The notes under the pieces: generated by a model
Seen by the model: the letters and a program-made list of their open reading frames with translations, nothing else
The model's database searches: none
What the model was told of the DNA's origin: nothing
Translations under genes and position numbers: made by a program
Virus record (IMG/VR): IMGVR_UViG_3300011113_000136
Coordinates: 1 to 23,520 of that record
Strand: one strand, 5' to 3'
Length of the DNA stretch: 23,520 bases
Source: a virus
Part shown: one piece after another, positions 1 to 7,850 of the stretch
Position numbering within the stretch: the stretch's first letter is position 1
Layout of the letters: each line of letters begins with the position of its first letter

Positions 1-1
1 C

Positions 2-700
2 TTGAAAGCAGTTCATGGTCTTGACGCTGAAACAGAACTGGCTAACATTCTGTCCGCTGAAATTCTTGCTGAAATCAACCGTGAAGTTATCCGTACAATC
101 TACAGAATCGCTAAGCCAGGTTGCCAAGCAGGTACAACAACTGCTGGTGCATTTAATCTTGACACAGATTCTAACGGTCGTTGGATGGTTGAAAAGATTA
201 AAGGTCTGGCATTCCAGATTGAGCGTGAAGCAAACCAAATTGCTAAGACAACTCGTCGTGGTAAAGGTAACATCGTTATCTGTTCTTCAGACGTAGCATC
301 TGCTCTGGCAATGGCTGGTATTCTTGACTACAACTCAGCACTGGCTGGTCAAGTATCACTGACAGTTGATGACACTGGCAACACATTTGCTGGTACAATC
401 TTCGGTCGTATCAAAGTTTACATCGACCCATACTTCCCAACAGGCTCAACATCTGAGTTTGCTGTAGTTGGTTACAAAGGCACAAACGCATACGATGCTG
501 GTATGTTCTACTGCCCATACGTACCGCTGCAAATGGTTCGTGCAGTTGACACTGGTACATTCCAACCAAAGATTGGCTTCAAGACACGTTATGGTCTGGT
601 AGCAAATCCATTCGCAGAAGGAACAACACAAGGTCTTGGTACTCTGAATACTCAGAGCAACAACTATTACCGCGGTTTCCGCATTGCAAACCTCATGTAA
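2..700 (+). CDS. 23: Major capsid protein gp23, C-terminal part
   Basis: Partial: the reading frame is open from the window edge, so only the last 232 residues are seen (full T4-family gp23 is about 450-520). It forms the hexameric lattice of the phage head. The C-terminal segments match what I remember of T4 gp23: a stretch with FQIEREANQIAKTTRRGKGN, then VGYKGTNAYDAGMFYCPYV, then FKTRYGLVANPFAE. The TTG at position 2 is an internal codon, not a start. A strong terminator follows 28 bases after the stop, and a late promoter for the next structural gene lies beyond it. High confidence for the family; nothing is odd in the visible part. Confidence 0.96.
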   Translation: MKAVHGLDAETELANILSAEILAEINREVIRTIYRIAKPGCQAGTTTAGAFNLDTDSNGRWMVEKIKGLAFQIEREANQIAKTTRRGKGNIVICSSDVASALAMAGILDYNSALAGQVSLTVDDTGNTFAGTIFGRIKVYIDPYFPTGSTSEFAVVGYKGTNAYDAGMFYCPYVPLQMVRAVDTGTFQPKIGFKTRYGLVANPFAEGTTQGLGTLNTQSNNYYRGFRIANLM

Positions 701-727
701 TTAAGCCACCGAAGAGTGGTGCTTTAG

Positions 728-757
728 AGAGAGGGTCTTCGGATCCTCTCTTTTTTT
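728..757 (+). terminator. Rho-independent terminator after gene 23
   Basis: A 10-bp stem (728-737 with 742-751, one G-T pair) closes a TTCG tetraloop with a C-G closing pair, one of the most stable RNA loops, and is followed by seven T residues (751-757). It ends the very highly expressed capsid transcript before the gene 3 promoter. Confidence 0.93.
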
Positions 758-762
758 ACGTA

Positions 763-770
763 TATAAATA
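763..770 (+). promoter_or_regulatory. T4-type late promoter (TATAAATA)
   Basis: The octamer at 763-770 is an exact copy of the T4 late promoter element recognised by gp55-bound RNA polymerase with the gp45 clamp; both proteins are encoded in this window. It is the only perfect copy I noticed on the + strand here, and it lies directly before a virion gene, as expected. The start codon of gene 3 is only 5 bases downstream, so a transcript from this site would begin at or near the ATG. Confidence 0.75.
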
Positions 771-775
771 AGAGT

Positions 776-1315
776 ATGACAGTTCTCACACGTAATCCAA
801 TAAACCCAAATAGTCTACAGCCTAACAAGTTTACGCTGAACTTGGCTCGTACACCGAATCTACAATACTTTGCACAGACAATTTCTTTGCCTGGTTTATC
901 TACATCTGAGATACCGGTGCAAAACCCATTTGTTGAATTGTATGCGCCAGGTGAAAAAGCAATCTATGATGTATTGAATGTTACTTTTATTGTCGATGCT
1001 GAACTATTGTCATGGTTAGAAATACATGATTGGCTTCGTGCATTAACTTTTCCGACAGAATACGAAGAGTATCAGAATCTAGCTAAACTAAATCAGTTTG
1101 CTTCATCGATACCAACAAAAACACCACAGTATTGTGATGGTGCAGTGACACTGTTATCAGCATCAAACAAACCTTACTACCGTTTTAACTTCAAAGATTT
1201 ATTTCCAATATCACTTTCTGGTTTTGTTGTATCATCAACCGATACACCAGAAACAATCATTACCGCAGATGCTACATTTAGATTTACCTATTACAACGTA
1301 GACAAATTATTTTAA
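776..1315 (+). CDS. 3: Tail completion / sheath stabiliser protein, gp3-like
   Basis: A 179-residue protein. Gene position (directly after 23 and before uvsY) and length (T4 gp3 is about 176) fit gp3, which caps the head-proximal end of the tail tube and sheath before head joining. The sequence has the tail-tube-superfamily look: an N-terminal NKFTLNLAR strand, then the FAQTISLPGLSTSEIPVQNPF segment in two strands, DVLNVTFIVD, and a helix LLSWLEIHDWLRAL. That pattern is shared with gp19, gp48 and gp54, so a tail tube or tube-initiator protein is the main alternative. The start ATG lies 5 bases after a late promoter with only a weak purine-rich stretch before it. Confidence 0.78.
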   Translation: MTVLTRNPINPNSLQPNKFTLNLARTPNLQYFAQTISLPGLSTSEIPVQNPFVELYAPGEKAIYDVLNVTFIVDAELLSWLEIHDWLRALTFPTEYEEYQNLAKLNQFASSIPTKTPQYCDGAVTLLSASNKPYYRFNFKDLFPISLSGFVVSSTDTPETIITADATFRFTYYNVDKLF

Positions 1316-1327
1316 TTGTGATATACT
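1299..1327 (+). promoter_or_regulatory. Sigma70-type promoter for uvsY
   Basis: -35 TAGACA (1299-1304), 17-base spacer, -10 TATACT (1322-1327), with TG one base upstream of the -10 (1319-1320), an extended -10. It overlaps the end of gene 3 and separates the recombination genes from the late structural genes. The predicted start is near 1334, giving a leader of about 12 bases that is mostly Shine-Dalgarno sequence. Confidence 0.72.
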
Positions 1328-1343
1328 CCTATTAGGAGGTATA
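1322..1343 (+). promoter_or_regulatory. Inverted repeat sequestering the uvsY ribosome binding site
   Basis: The very strong Shine-Dalgarno AGGAGGT (1334-1340) is the right arm of an inverted repeat whose left arm is 1322-1330: nine base pairs with one bulged G (1339) and a 3-base loop. Any read-through RNA from gene 3 could hide the uvsY start in this hairpin, whereas RNA starting near 1334 from the local promoter would lack the left arm. Confidence 0.5.
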
Positions 1344-1345
1344 AT

Positions 1346-1780
1346 ATGAGCAAACTTGATGAAGTATTACAAATGTGGACTGCGGATTCTAATATCGACC
1401 GCACTGAACCCGGTAAAGCACTGATTGATATTCCCAAACTTCATTCGAAGTATTTGAACATTCTTTCTTCACATCGATTGTTAGCAAAAGAAGCAGAGTT
1501 CAATTACAATAAATGGCGTAAACTAAAATGGGAATACTACACTGGCAGACTTGACGAAGAAGAACTTGAGAAACGTGGTTGGGAACCATTCCCATACACA
1601 CTCAAATCTGAAATCAATACATACTTAGAAGCAGATGAAGATATCAATAAGTATCTTGCAAAAAAACTATTACACGAAGAAATCGTTGATGTCTGTCAGG
1701 CAATAATTAAAGAACTAAACGCAAGAACTTTTCAACTTCGTGACTTTATTACTTGGGAAAGATTTATAGCTGGTGTCTGA
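1346..1780 (+). CDS. uvsY: UvsY recombination mediator
   Basis: 144 residues (T4 UvsY 137). UvsY loads the UvsX recombinase onto single-stranded DNA covered by gp32 and is needed for recombination-dependent replication. Recognised by the family pattern: HSKYLNI followed by KEAEFNYNKWRKLKWEYYTGRLDEEEL, parallel to T4 'HSSIKKEMLRIEAQKK...LDYYSGRGD', then an ADEDINKYLAKK segment and a C-terminal helix ending in FITWERF, compared with 'DMRAFEAG' in T4. Mostly helical and charged with no Cys-rich or membrane segment. The start has an ideal AGGAGGT Shine-Dalgarno. Its end overlaps the uvsW start by 8 bases, suggesting coupled translation. Confidence 0.93.
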   Translation: MSKLDEVLQMWTADSNIDRTEPGKALIDIPKLHSKYLNILSSHRLLAKEAEFNYNKWRKLKWEYYTGRLDEEELEKRGWEPFPYTLKSEINTYLEADEDINKYLAKKLLHEEIVDVCQAIIKELNARTFQLRDFITWERFIAGV

Positions 1781-3254
1781 TTTAATTTTACGTAAACATA
1801 ATGAAGCATTCATCAGGTTCGAGTGTGAGAAAAGTGTGGCACAAGAACTTGCAGACTACTTTACTTTTTTTGTACCAGGTTATCAGTTTATGCCTGCTTA
1901 TAAGAACCGCACCTGGGATGGTCGCATAAGGCTTGCTGATCTACGTACATATACTATCTATCATGGACTTGTACCTTACATTGAGAAGTTTTGTGAAGAG
2001 AGAGATTACAAACTTGAGATTGATAGTGCAGTAAACAACACAGAGAGCTTTTCAGCAATTGAAGCCAATGAGTTAATAGAACAACTTCATTTGGACAAGA
2101 GCATTATAGCAGAGGGTGTAAGGGAATATCAATACAAAGCCTTCTTATTTGCCATTAGAAATAAAAGAATGTTGTTATTGTCACCGACTGGCTCAGGCAA
2201 GTCACTGATTCAATACTTGATACTAAGGTACTTACAACACAAAGGTTACAAGAAAGGACTTCTAATTGTTCCTACAACTTCTCTTGTTGAGCAAATGTAT
2301 TCTGATTTTGAATCTTATGGTTACGATGCCGCAAACTATGCCCATCGACAGTATTCAGGAAAAGATAAGCATACGGATAGATTTTTAACAATTACCACTT
2401 GGCAATCTATCTACAAGAATCCACCAGAATACTTTGAGCAATTTGATTTTGTTTTAGGTGATGAAGCACATCAGTTCAAAGCAAAGTCATTGACCACCAT
2501 CATGACTGGATTAAAGAATGCAAAGTACCGTATTGGTTGCACAGGTACAATTGATGGTACACAAACACATAAGTTAGTGTTAGAAGGACTATTTGGTCCT
2601 GTATACCAATCAACAACTACTGCCAAACTAATTGAGAACAAACAACTGGCAGACTTTCGTATTAAGTGTTTGGTATTAAAATATTCAGAAGAGGTGTGTA
2701 AACTATCCAGAGGTTGGGATTATCAATCTGAGATAGACTACATAGTAAGAAGTACCGCAAGAAATGAGTTCATTCGTAATTTGGTGCTATCACTTGAAGG
2801 TAACTCACTAGTCTTGTTCAATCTAGTAGAGAAACATGGCAAGCATCTTCACAAAATGATTGAAGAGAAAGCTGGCAACAGACATGTTTTCTTTGTGTAT
2901 GGTGGAACAGATGTTGATGTGCGTGAACAAGTTCGTGCTATCACTGAGAAACAAAATGATGCAATCATTGTTGCATCATACGGCACATTCAGTACAGGTA
3001 TCAATATTCGTAATCTTCACAATGTTGTTTTTGCTTCTCCGTCTAAATCAAGGGTAAGAAATTTACAATCAATCGGTAGGGGTTTAAGAATCGGAGATAA
3101 TAAAACTGAAGCAGTTTTGTATGACATTGCCGATGATTTTCGTATAGGCAAACATGTAAATTATACCTTGCAACATTTGCAGGACCGTGTTAGAATATAC
3201 GATGAAGAAAAGTTTAAATACAAGTTTTACAATATAGAGGTCAAGAATGCATAA
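1773..3254 (+). CDS. uvsW: UvsW DNA/RNA helicase
   Basis: 493 residues (T4 UvsW 503), a superfamily 2 helicase that branch-migrates and unwinds recombination intermediates and R-loops and helps switch replication from origins to recombination. Visible motifs: N-terminal DNA-binding domain (about 1-110, with NRTWDGRIRL near residue 45), Walker A SPTGSGKS (137-144), DEAH (230-233), motif III CTGT (256-259) and motif VI QSIGRGLRIG near residue 465. The start is GTG, inside the end of uvsY; no in-frame ATG precedes the conserved N terminus. It overlaps the next gene by 8 bases. Confidence 0.95.
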   Translation: MSDLILRKHNEAFIRFECEKSVAQELADYFTFFVPGYQFMPAYKNRTWDGRIRLADLRTYTIYHGLVPYIEKFCEERDYKLEIDSAVNNTESFSAIEANELIEQLHLDKSIIAEGVREYQYKAFLFAIRNKRMLLLSPTGSGKSLIQYLILRYLQHKGYKKGLLIVPTTSLVEQMYSDFESYGYDAANYAHRQYSGKDKHTDRFLTITTWQSIYKNPPEYFEQFDFVLGDEAHQFKAKSLTTIMTGLKNAKYRIGCTGTIDGTQTHKLVLEGLFGPVYQSTTTAKLIENKQLADFRIKCLVLKYSEEVCKLSRGWDYQSEIDYIVRSTARNEFIRNLVLSLEGNSLVLFNLVEKHGKHLHKMIEEKAGNRHVFFVYGGTDVDVREQVRAITEKQNDAIIVASYGTFSTGINIRNLHNVVFASPSKSRVRNLQSIGRGLRIGDNKTEAVLYDIADDFRIGKHVNYTLQHLQDRVRIYDEEKFKYKFYNIEVKNA

Positions 3255-3666
3255 CGTAAAGCTAATAAGAATGCAATCTGGTGAAGATATCATGGCTTCT
3301 ATGTTTGAGGATGATAACTCAGATCAAATACAATTGAATGATCCAATGCGTATTGTGTTTCGTCGTTTACCTACTGGTCAAACAGTAATGATGATGATGC
3401 CATGGTTGCCAGTTGAATTGATCAAAGAAAACTCTGCGATGATTTATTATTCGGATATCGTGACTGTTGTTGAACCCAAAGAATCAATGATACGATACTA
3501 TGACAAACTTGTTGAGCGTACAATCGAAGAAATGGCTGATTCAGATAAAATGATAAACAATCTTCTAGAAGAACAAGAAGGTGAAGAAGAACAAGATATA
3601 GAACAACAAATTATGGATGATGTGCTTCAAAGTATACATGAGGCAAAAGGTAAAAAACTACATTAA
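3247..3666 (+). CDS. Sm-like (LSm) domain protein of T4-like marine phages
   Basis: 139 residues. The first ~80 residues look like an Sm/LSm beta-barrel: VKLIRMQSGEDIMASM, a strand with IQLNDPMRIVFRR, then a methionine-rich MMMMPWLPVE strand and IVTVVEPK. I remember this family as a conserved gene next to uvsW in cyanophages, and a putative cyanophage-derived protein of this type was shown by crystallography to have an Sm fold. The last ~55 residues are acidic with a Glu-rich stretch and look disordered or coiled. Function is unknown; RNA binding, as in Hfq, is only inference. It overlaps the uvsW end by 8 bases. Confidence 0.7.
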   Translation: MHNVKLIRMQSGEDIMASMFEDDNSDQIQLNDPMRIVFRRLPTGQTVMMMMPWLPVELIKENSAMIYYSDIVTVVEPKESMIRYYDKLVERTIEEMADSDKMINNLLEEQEGEEEQDIEQQIMDDVLQSIHEAKGKKLH

Positions 3667-3680
3667 TAGGAATTTTCGTT

Positions 3681-5201
3681 ATGTCAAAAGTGGTGACATT
3701 TGTTATACCAAGCAGTGCTTCACAAGCATATCAAGAACTTGCTAATAAGTATTCGGCTATTGAGCCACCAACATGGGCATTATTGTTAGCAAATGCTATT
3801 CGTGTCGAAGGTCATGACCCATGTATTCTAGACTTTGATGCTGATCCAGCAAGAGACATAGAGTTTGCTGCACATAAAATTGCTGACACTGGCGCAGACA
3901 TAGCAGTATTTGTTCTCTACGGACAAAATCCAAACTCAGGCACCACAATGATGATTGGTGCGTCTAGACTAGCAACACAACTCAAACTTTCACACCCATC
4001 AATCAAAACAGTCTTCATTGGTTCACACGCATCAGCATTACCATATGATGTGATTGGTTTACCATACGTTGATTTTGTTTTTATCAATGAGGGTGTTTAT
4101 GGTTTATTAGACTTACTTCAAACAAACTACAAAGACAATCTAGATAAAGTTCGTGGTCTTGTTTATAAGAAGCAAGGCTTTGCTGCTACAGGTGCGCCGG
4201 GTGAGATTGTACAAACAAAAGATATGGACCGTGTGATGCCCGGCTACGCATGGGATTTGTTACCAAAGAAAAGAAAATTACTAGACAAGTATCGTGCCCA
4301 TTACTGGCATAACTATTTCAAAGATGATGGACGCACACCGTTTGCTGCTATCTCTACGTCACTGGGTTGTTCATTTGGTTGTAACTTCTGTATGATCAAT
4401 ATCGTGAATCGTACATCATATGAACAAGGCACAGTATCATCCGACTCACGTGGTATGCGTTTCTGGTCACCTGAATTGATGCTCAAAGAGTTTGAGTATT
4501 TGTATGAGAATGGTGTTCGTACTGTGCGGCTGACTGACGAGATGTTCTTTCTAAACAGAAAGTATTATATACCAATTCTTGAAGGTATCAAACAACGTGG
4601 TATGGACTTTAACTTTTGGGCTTACGCACGTGTTGACTCTGTACGCAAAGATCAATTAGAATTATTCAAAGAAGCAGGTGTCAATTGGTTGTGTCTTGGT
4701 ATCGAAGCAGCAAATCAAAATGTGCGACTTGAGATTGAAAAAGGTAAGTTTGAAGATGTAGATATTCGTCGTGTTGTTGCTGATGTTAAAGCAGCAGACA
4801 TCAACATTCTTGGTAACTACATGTTTGGCTTTCCAGAAGATACAATGGAAACAATGCAAGAGACACTGGATTTGTCACTTGAATTAAACACTGAACATGC
4901 TAACTTCTACGCAGCAATGGCATTGCCAGGTAGCCCATTGTATATGTACGCCAAGAACAATGGTTGGGATTTACCAGAGAAGTTTGAAGAGTTTGCATTC
5001 TTGTCTTATGATTGTAAACCACTACGCACAAAAACATTGACTGGTGCTGAAGTCTTGAAATTCCGTGATGAAGCATGGCACAAATACTTTTCACATGAAC
5101 CATTTCTAAATCTTGTTGAGACAAAGTTTGGTGAAGATTCAAGACGCAATCTTGTTGAAATGTCAAAGATTAAATTGAAACGAAAAATACTTGGAGATTG
5201 A
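3681..5201 (+). CDS. B12-binding-domain radical SAM enzyme
   Basis: 506 residues in two parts. Residues ~1-150 resemble the Rossmann-like cobalamin-binding domain of class B radical SAM enzymes (PPTWALLLANAIRVEGHDPCILD, later KTVFIGSHAS and YVDFVFINEG). There is no DxHxxG motif, which is common in this class. The radical SAM core follows, with the [4Fe-4S] cluster triad C230-x3-C234-x2-C237 (CSFGCNFC), and later RLTDEMFF, LGIEAANQ and NYMFGFPEDT, typical of the barrel. Such enzymes methylate or otherwise rearrange unactivated carbons. As the first gene of the sugar block it could modify a sugar or glycan lipid; the exact reaction cannot be read from sequence. The next gene starts just after its stop. 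Confidence 0.88.
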   Translation: MSKVVTFVIPSSASQAYQELANKYSAIEPPTWALLLANAIRVEGHDPCILDFDADPARDIEFAAHKIADTGADIAVFVLYGQNPNSGTTMMIGASRLATQLKLSHPSIKTVFIGSHASALPYDVIGLPYVDFVFINEGVYGLLDLLQTNYKDNLDKVRGLVYKKQGFAATGAPGEIVQTKDMDRVMPGYAWDLLPKKRKLLDKYRAHYWHNYFKDDGRTPFAAISTSLGCSFGCNFCMINIVNRTSYEQGTVSSDSRGMRFWSPELMLKEFEYLYENGVRTVRLTDEMFFLNRKYYIPILEGIKQRGMDFNFWAYARVDSVRKDQLELFKEAGVNWLCLGIEAANQNVRLEIEKGKFEDVDIRRVVADVKAADINILGNYMFGFPEDTMETMQETLDLSLELNTEHANFYAAMALPGSPLYMYAKNNGWDLPEKFEEFAFLSYDCKPLRTKTLTGAEVLKFRDEAWHKYFSHEPFLNLVETKFGEDSRRNLVEMSKIKLKRKILGD

Positions 5202-5203
5202 TT

Positions 5204-5974
5204 ATGGATTTGCAAAGAAAAGCAAACTTATATCGCAAAGAATTATTTGAAAAGTTTGTTGAAGTAAAACAAGGACATCCTGGCTCTACTTTCTCAATGC
5301 TAGAGATTGTCACCACACTGTATCATGGTGGTTATGTTGGCTTTGAAGATAAAGTTATTATCAGCAAAGGTCATGCGACAGTAGCATTGTATCCTATTCT
5401 ACGTGACTTCAATATTATTCCACAAGAAGATTGGGATAATTGGGGTAAGGGTAAGCCAACATGCCTACGTGTGTTTGGTAACATCTCTATACCTGGCATC
5501 GACATGACATCAGGCTCACTTGGTCATGGTATTGGTGTTGGTGCTGGTATGGCAATTGCTAATCCAAACAGTCATGTTCACGTTGTTATTTCAGAAGGTG
5601 AACTGTATGAAGGTTCAACATGGGAAGCATTGTTGTTTGTTGCTCATCGTCAAATCAAGAACATGACAATCTTTATTGACATCAACAATCTTATCATTCT
5701 TGGTAAGACAGATGATTGTTTAATGCTCAATAGTATTCGTGAAAAGTTGTCTGGTTTTCCATTTGACATACACTCAGTTGATGGGCATAATACAAAAGAA
5801 ATTATGAATGCTTTAGATGAAACAGCATATCAGCCAAAAATTGTTTTATGTCATACAGTCAAAGGTAAAGGCTTCTCATTGATGGAGAACAAACCTGAAT
5901 GGCACTACATGCAAGCAATTACACCAGAAGAAATTGAACAATGCCGCAAGGAGATTAATGATGTTACAGCGTGA
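5204..5974 (+). CDS. Transketolase, N-terminal (TPP-binding) subunit
   Basis: 256 residues, the pyrophosphate half of a split transketolase, which moves a two-carbon ketol unit between sugar phosphates using thiamine diphosphate. Visible: KQGHPGST (22-29), ISKGHA (53-58), GSLGHGIGVGAGMA (104-117), the metal/TPP motif SEGELYEG (130-137) and DINNL (159-163). The canonical motif is GDGE; here Asp is Glu (E131) and the preceding Gly is Ser. The ATG at 5204 is chosen over a TTG at 5198 because GGAG (5193-5196) is 7 bases upstream. The C-terminal subunit follows with overlapping reading frames. High confidence for family; substrate unknown. Confidence 0.9.
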   Translation: MDLQRKANLYRKELFEKFVEVKQGHPGSTFSMLEIVTTLYHGGYVGFEDKVIISKGHATVALYPILRDFNIIPQEDWDNWGKGKPTCLRVFGNISIPGIDMTSGSLGHGIGVGAGMAIANPNSHVHVVISEGELYEGSTWEALLFVAHRQIKNMTIFIDINNLIILGKTDDCLMLNSIREKLSGFPFDIHSVDGHNTKEIMNALDETAYQPKIVLCHTVKGKGFSLMENKPEWHYMQAITPEEIEQCRKEINDVTA

Positions 5975-6878
5975 TGCATTCATTGAAGAGATAAACAAAA
6001 GATTACAAACAGACAGAGACATTTATTTTTTGTCTGCTGACTTTGGCGCAGCAGCATTAGACTCTTTGCGTGAAACTTATCCAGACAATTTCATTCATTG
6101 TGGTATCTCAGAGCAAGCAATGATTGATATCGCAACTGGTCTAGCATTACAAGGCAAGAAAGTGTTTTGTTATGCGATGGCACCATTCATTTCTCTTCGT
6201 GCGATTGAGCAAATCAAATGTGGACCATCAATGATGAATCTACCAATTGCAATTCTTTCAGTTGGTATTGGTATCGGTTATGCTGACGCTGGTCCTACAC
6301 ATTACATCACAGAAGATTTTGCTTGTATGCGCTCCATTCTTAATCTGAACATTTACACACTGTCGGATGCAAGTTCAGCAAAACGATTGGCAAATAAACT
6401 ATTAGACAAACCTGAGTTATGTTATGTTCGTTTTGATAGACATGATCAATCAGAACTGCCTGTCACAAATTTCACACAAGACTTAACTTATCGTTTGATG
6501 GGTGACACCGTTACTTCAAAGAAAGTTCTTGTGATTGGTTCTGGTAAGATGTCACATGTTATTGCTGATGTCTATAAAGAAACTTCAGATAAAGTTGTTG
6601 GTGTTGATTTGATTCGTGCTAAACCATTTCCAAATACATTAAATATGTTACTTCAAGAATGTGGTGGTGTGATTGTAATTGATGAACAAACACCATGTGG
6701 TTCTTTAGGTGCTGCTGTGCTTGAAGCAATGTCAGAAAGAAACTCATTGAATAAAAAAGTAAAAGTGATTACGCTACCAGAAGAGTATTTGTTTGAAAAT
6801 GGTGGCCGTGATTATCTGCTGAAGAAACACGGTTTGAGTAAAGAAAATATTATTAAGACATTGAATGATAATTTCTAA
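5961..6878 (+). CDS. Transketolase, C-terminal subunit
   Basis: 305 residues: the pyrimidine-binding domain and the C-terminal domain of transketolase. The catalytic Glu that activates TPP is seen in GISEQAMIDIATGLA (E51), followed by FISLRAIEQIK and GYADAGPTHYITED; the C-terminal domain has KKVLVIGSGKMSH and IVIDEQTPCGSLGAAV. The ATG at 5961 lies 7 bases after AAGGAG (5948-5953), so it is preferred over an upstream in-frame codon at 5934. It overlaps the end of the N subunit by 14 bases, so the two chains are probably made in equal amounts and assemble as a heterotetramer. The product could be sedoheptulose 7-phosphate, a heptose precursor (inference). Confidence 0.9.
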   Translation: MLQRDAFIEEINKRLQTDRDIYFLSADFGAAALDSLRETYPDNFIHCGISEQAMIDIATGLALQGKKVFCYAMAPFISLRAIEQIKCGPSMMNLPIAILSVGIGIGYADAGPTHYITEDFACMRSILNLNIYTLSDASSAKRLANKLLDKPELCYVRFDRHDQSELPVTNFTQDLTYRLMGDTVTSKKVLVIGSGKMSHVIADVYKETSDKVVGVDLIRAKPFPNTLNMLLQECGGVIVIDEQTPCGSLGAAVLEAMSERNSLNKKVKVITLPEEYLFENGGRDYLLKKHGLSKENIIKTLNDNF

Positions 6879-7848
6879 AACTCCTTATCGTCTTTCTTTG
6901 TTTGGCGGTGGTACAGACTATCCAGATTGGTTTCAGTCAAGGCAGACTAAAATTATATCTGCTGCTATGGCGCATTATTGCTATATAAATCTAAAAGTTT
7001 TACCACCATATTTTGATTATGTAAACAGAGTTATTTACTCTAAGATTGAAAGTGTATCAGATGTCTCACAAATAGATCATCCTTCTGTACGGGAGTGTTT
7101 GAAATACTATGATATACCTAATGGAATTTCTATTACTCATGATGGCGATTTGCCTGCTCGTTCTGGTATTGGATCAAGTTCTTCGTTCACTGTTGGACTG
7201 ATTCACGCCATACTTACATTACAGGGCAAGTTGCCTACGCCATATGGTTTGGCGTTAGATGCTATCAATATAGAACAAAACTATATTGGTGAGTCTGTTG
7301 GCGTTCAAGATCAATTCATGGCAGCATACGGTGGCATTCGTGTCATTGAACTTTCGGGCGCAAACATGAACGTCCGTGACCTAAGAATCAAAGATGATTA
7401 TGTCTTAGACCTAGAAGAACACATCATGTTAGGTTTTTCTGGTATCGATAGATTTTCAAATGTACATGCCAAACAGCAAGTCGATGCTATCAAAGAAGGC
7501 AAGTCTAAAAAACTACTTGAAGAAATTACAACAATCACTGAAACCGCATTGCATATTTTTGAGAGTCATGGTAAAATAAAAGAGATAGGTGAATTGTTAA
7601 AGTATCAATGGAATCGTAAACGACAACTTACTGACACTGTTACAACTGATTACATAGATACAATATACAACAAGGCTATCAATGCAGGTGCATATGGTGG
7701 CAAGTTAATGGGTGCAGGTGGTGGTGGATTCTTTATGTTTCTTGCGCCACCTGATGCTCATGAAAAGATAAAACAAGCAATACCTGAAATTAATGTATGG
7801 GTGCCTTTCAGATTTGATTTTGAAGGCTCAAAGATTATAATGGAGTGA
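6865..7848 (+). CDS. GHMP-family sugar kinase (heptose 7-phosphate kinase-like)
   Basis: 327 residues, close to bacterial HddA (D-glycero-D-manno-heptose 7-phosphate 1-kinase) and related fucose/mannose kinases. GHMP motif 1 at the N terminus, ISKTPYRLSLFGGGTDYPDW; motif 2, the ATP loop PARSGIGSSSSF (97-108); motif 3, KLMGAGGGGFFMFL near residue 280. VGVQDQFMAAYGG contains the usual catalytic Asp region. It overlaps the transketolase gene by 14 bases. In a heptose route it would phosphorylate C1 before nucleotide transfer. No isomerase (GmhA), phosphatase (GmhB) or nucleotidyltransferase is in the window, so those would have to come from host or elsewhere in the phage. Confidence 0.85.
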   Translation: MIISKTPYRLSLFGGGTDYPDWFQSRQTKIISAAMAHYCYINLKVLPPYFDYVNRVIYSKIESVSDVSQIDHPSVRECLKYYDIPNGISITHDGDLPARSGIGSSSSFTVGLIHAILTLQGKLPTPYGLALDAINIEQNYIGESVGVQDQFMAAYGGIRVIELSGANMNVRDLRIKDDYVLDLEEHIMLGFSGIDRFSNVHAKQQVDAIKEGKSKKLLEEITTITETALHIFESHGKIKEIGELLKYQWNRKRQLTDTVTTDYIDTIYNKAINAGAYGGKLMGAGGGGFFMFLAPPDAHEKIKQAIPEINVWVPFRFDFEGSKIIME

Positions 7849-7850
7849 TG

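Noticed and set aside
4900-5166. An 88-codon minus-strand frame (and similar ones throughout).
   Set aside because: Antisense to the radical SAM gene; His/Gln/Leu-rich composition typical of reverse-strand shadows. No minus-strand gene in the window has independent support.
5763-5791. TTGACA-17-CATAAT inside the transketolase N-subunit gene, which could be an internal promoter.
   Set aside because: It lies within coding sequence in an AT-rich genome, where such matches occur by chance. Not counted without start-site data.
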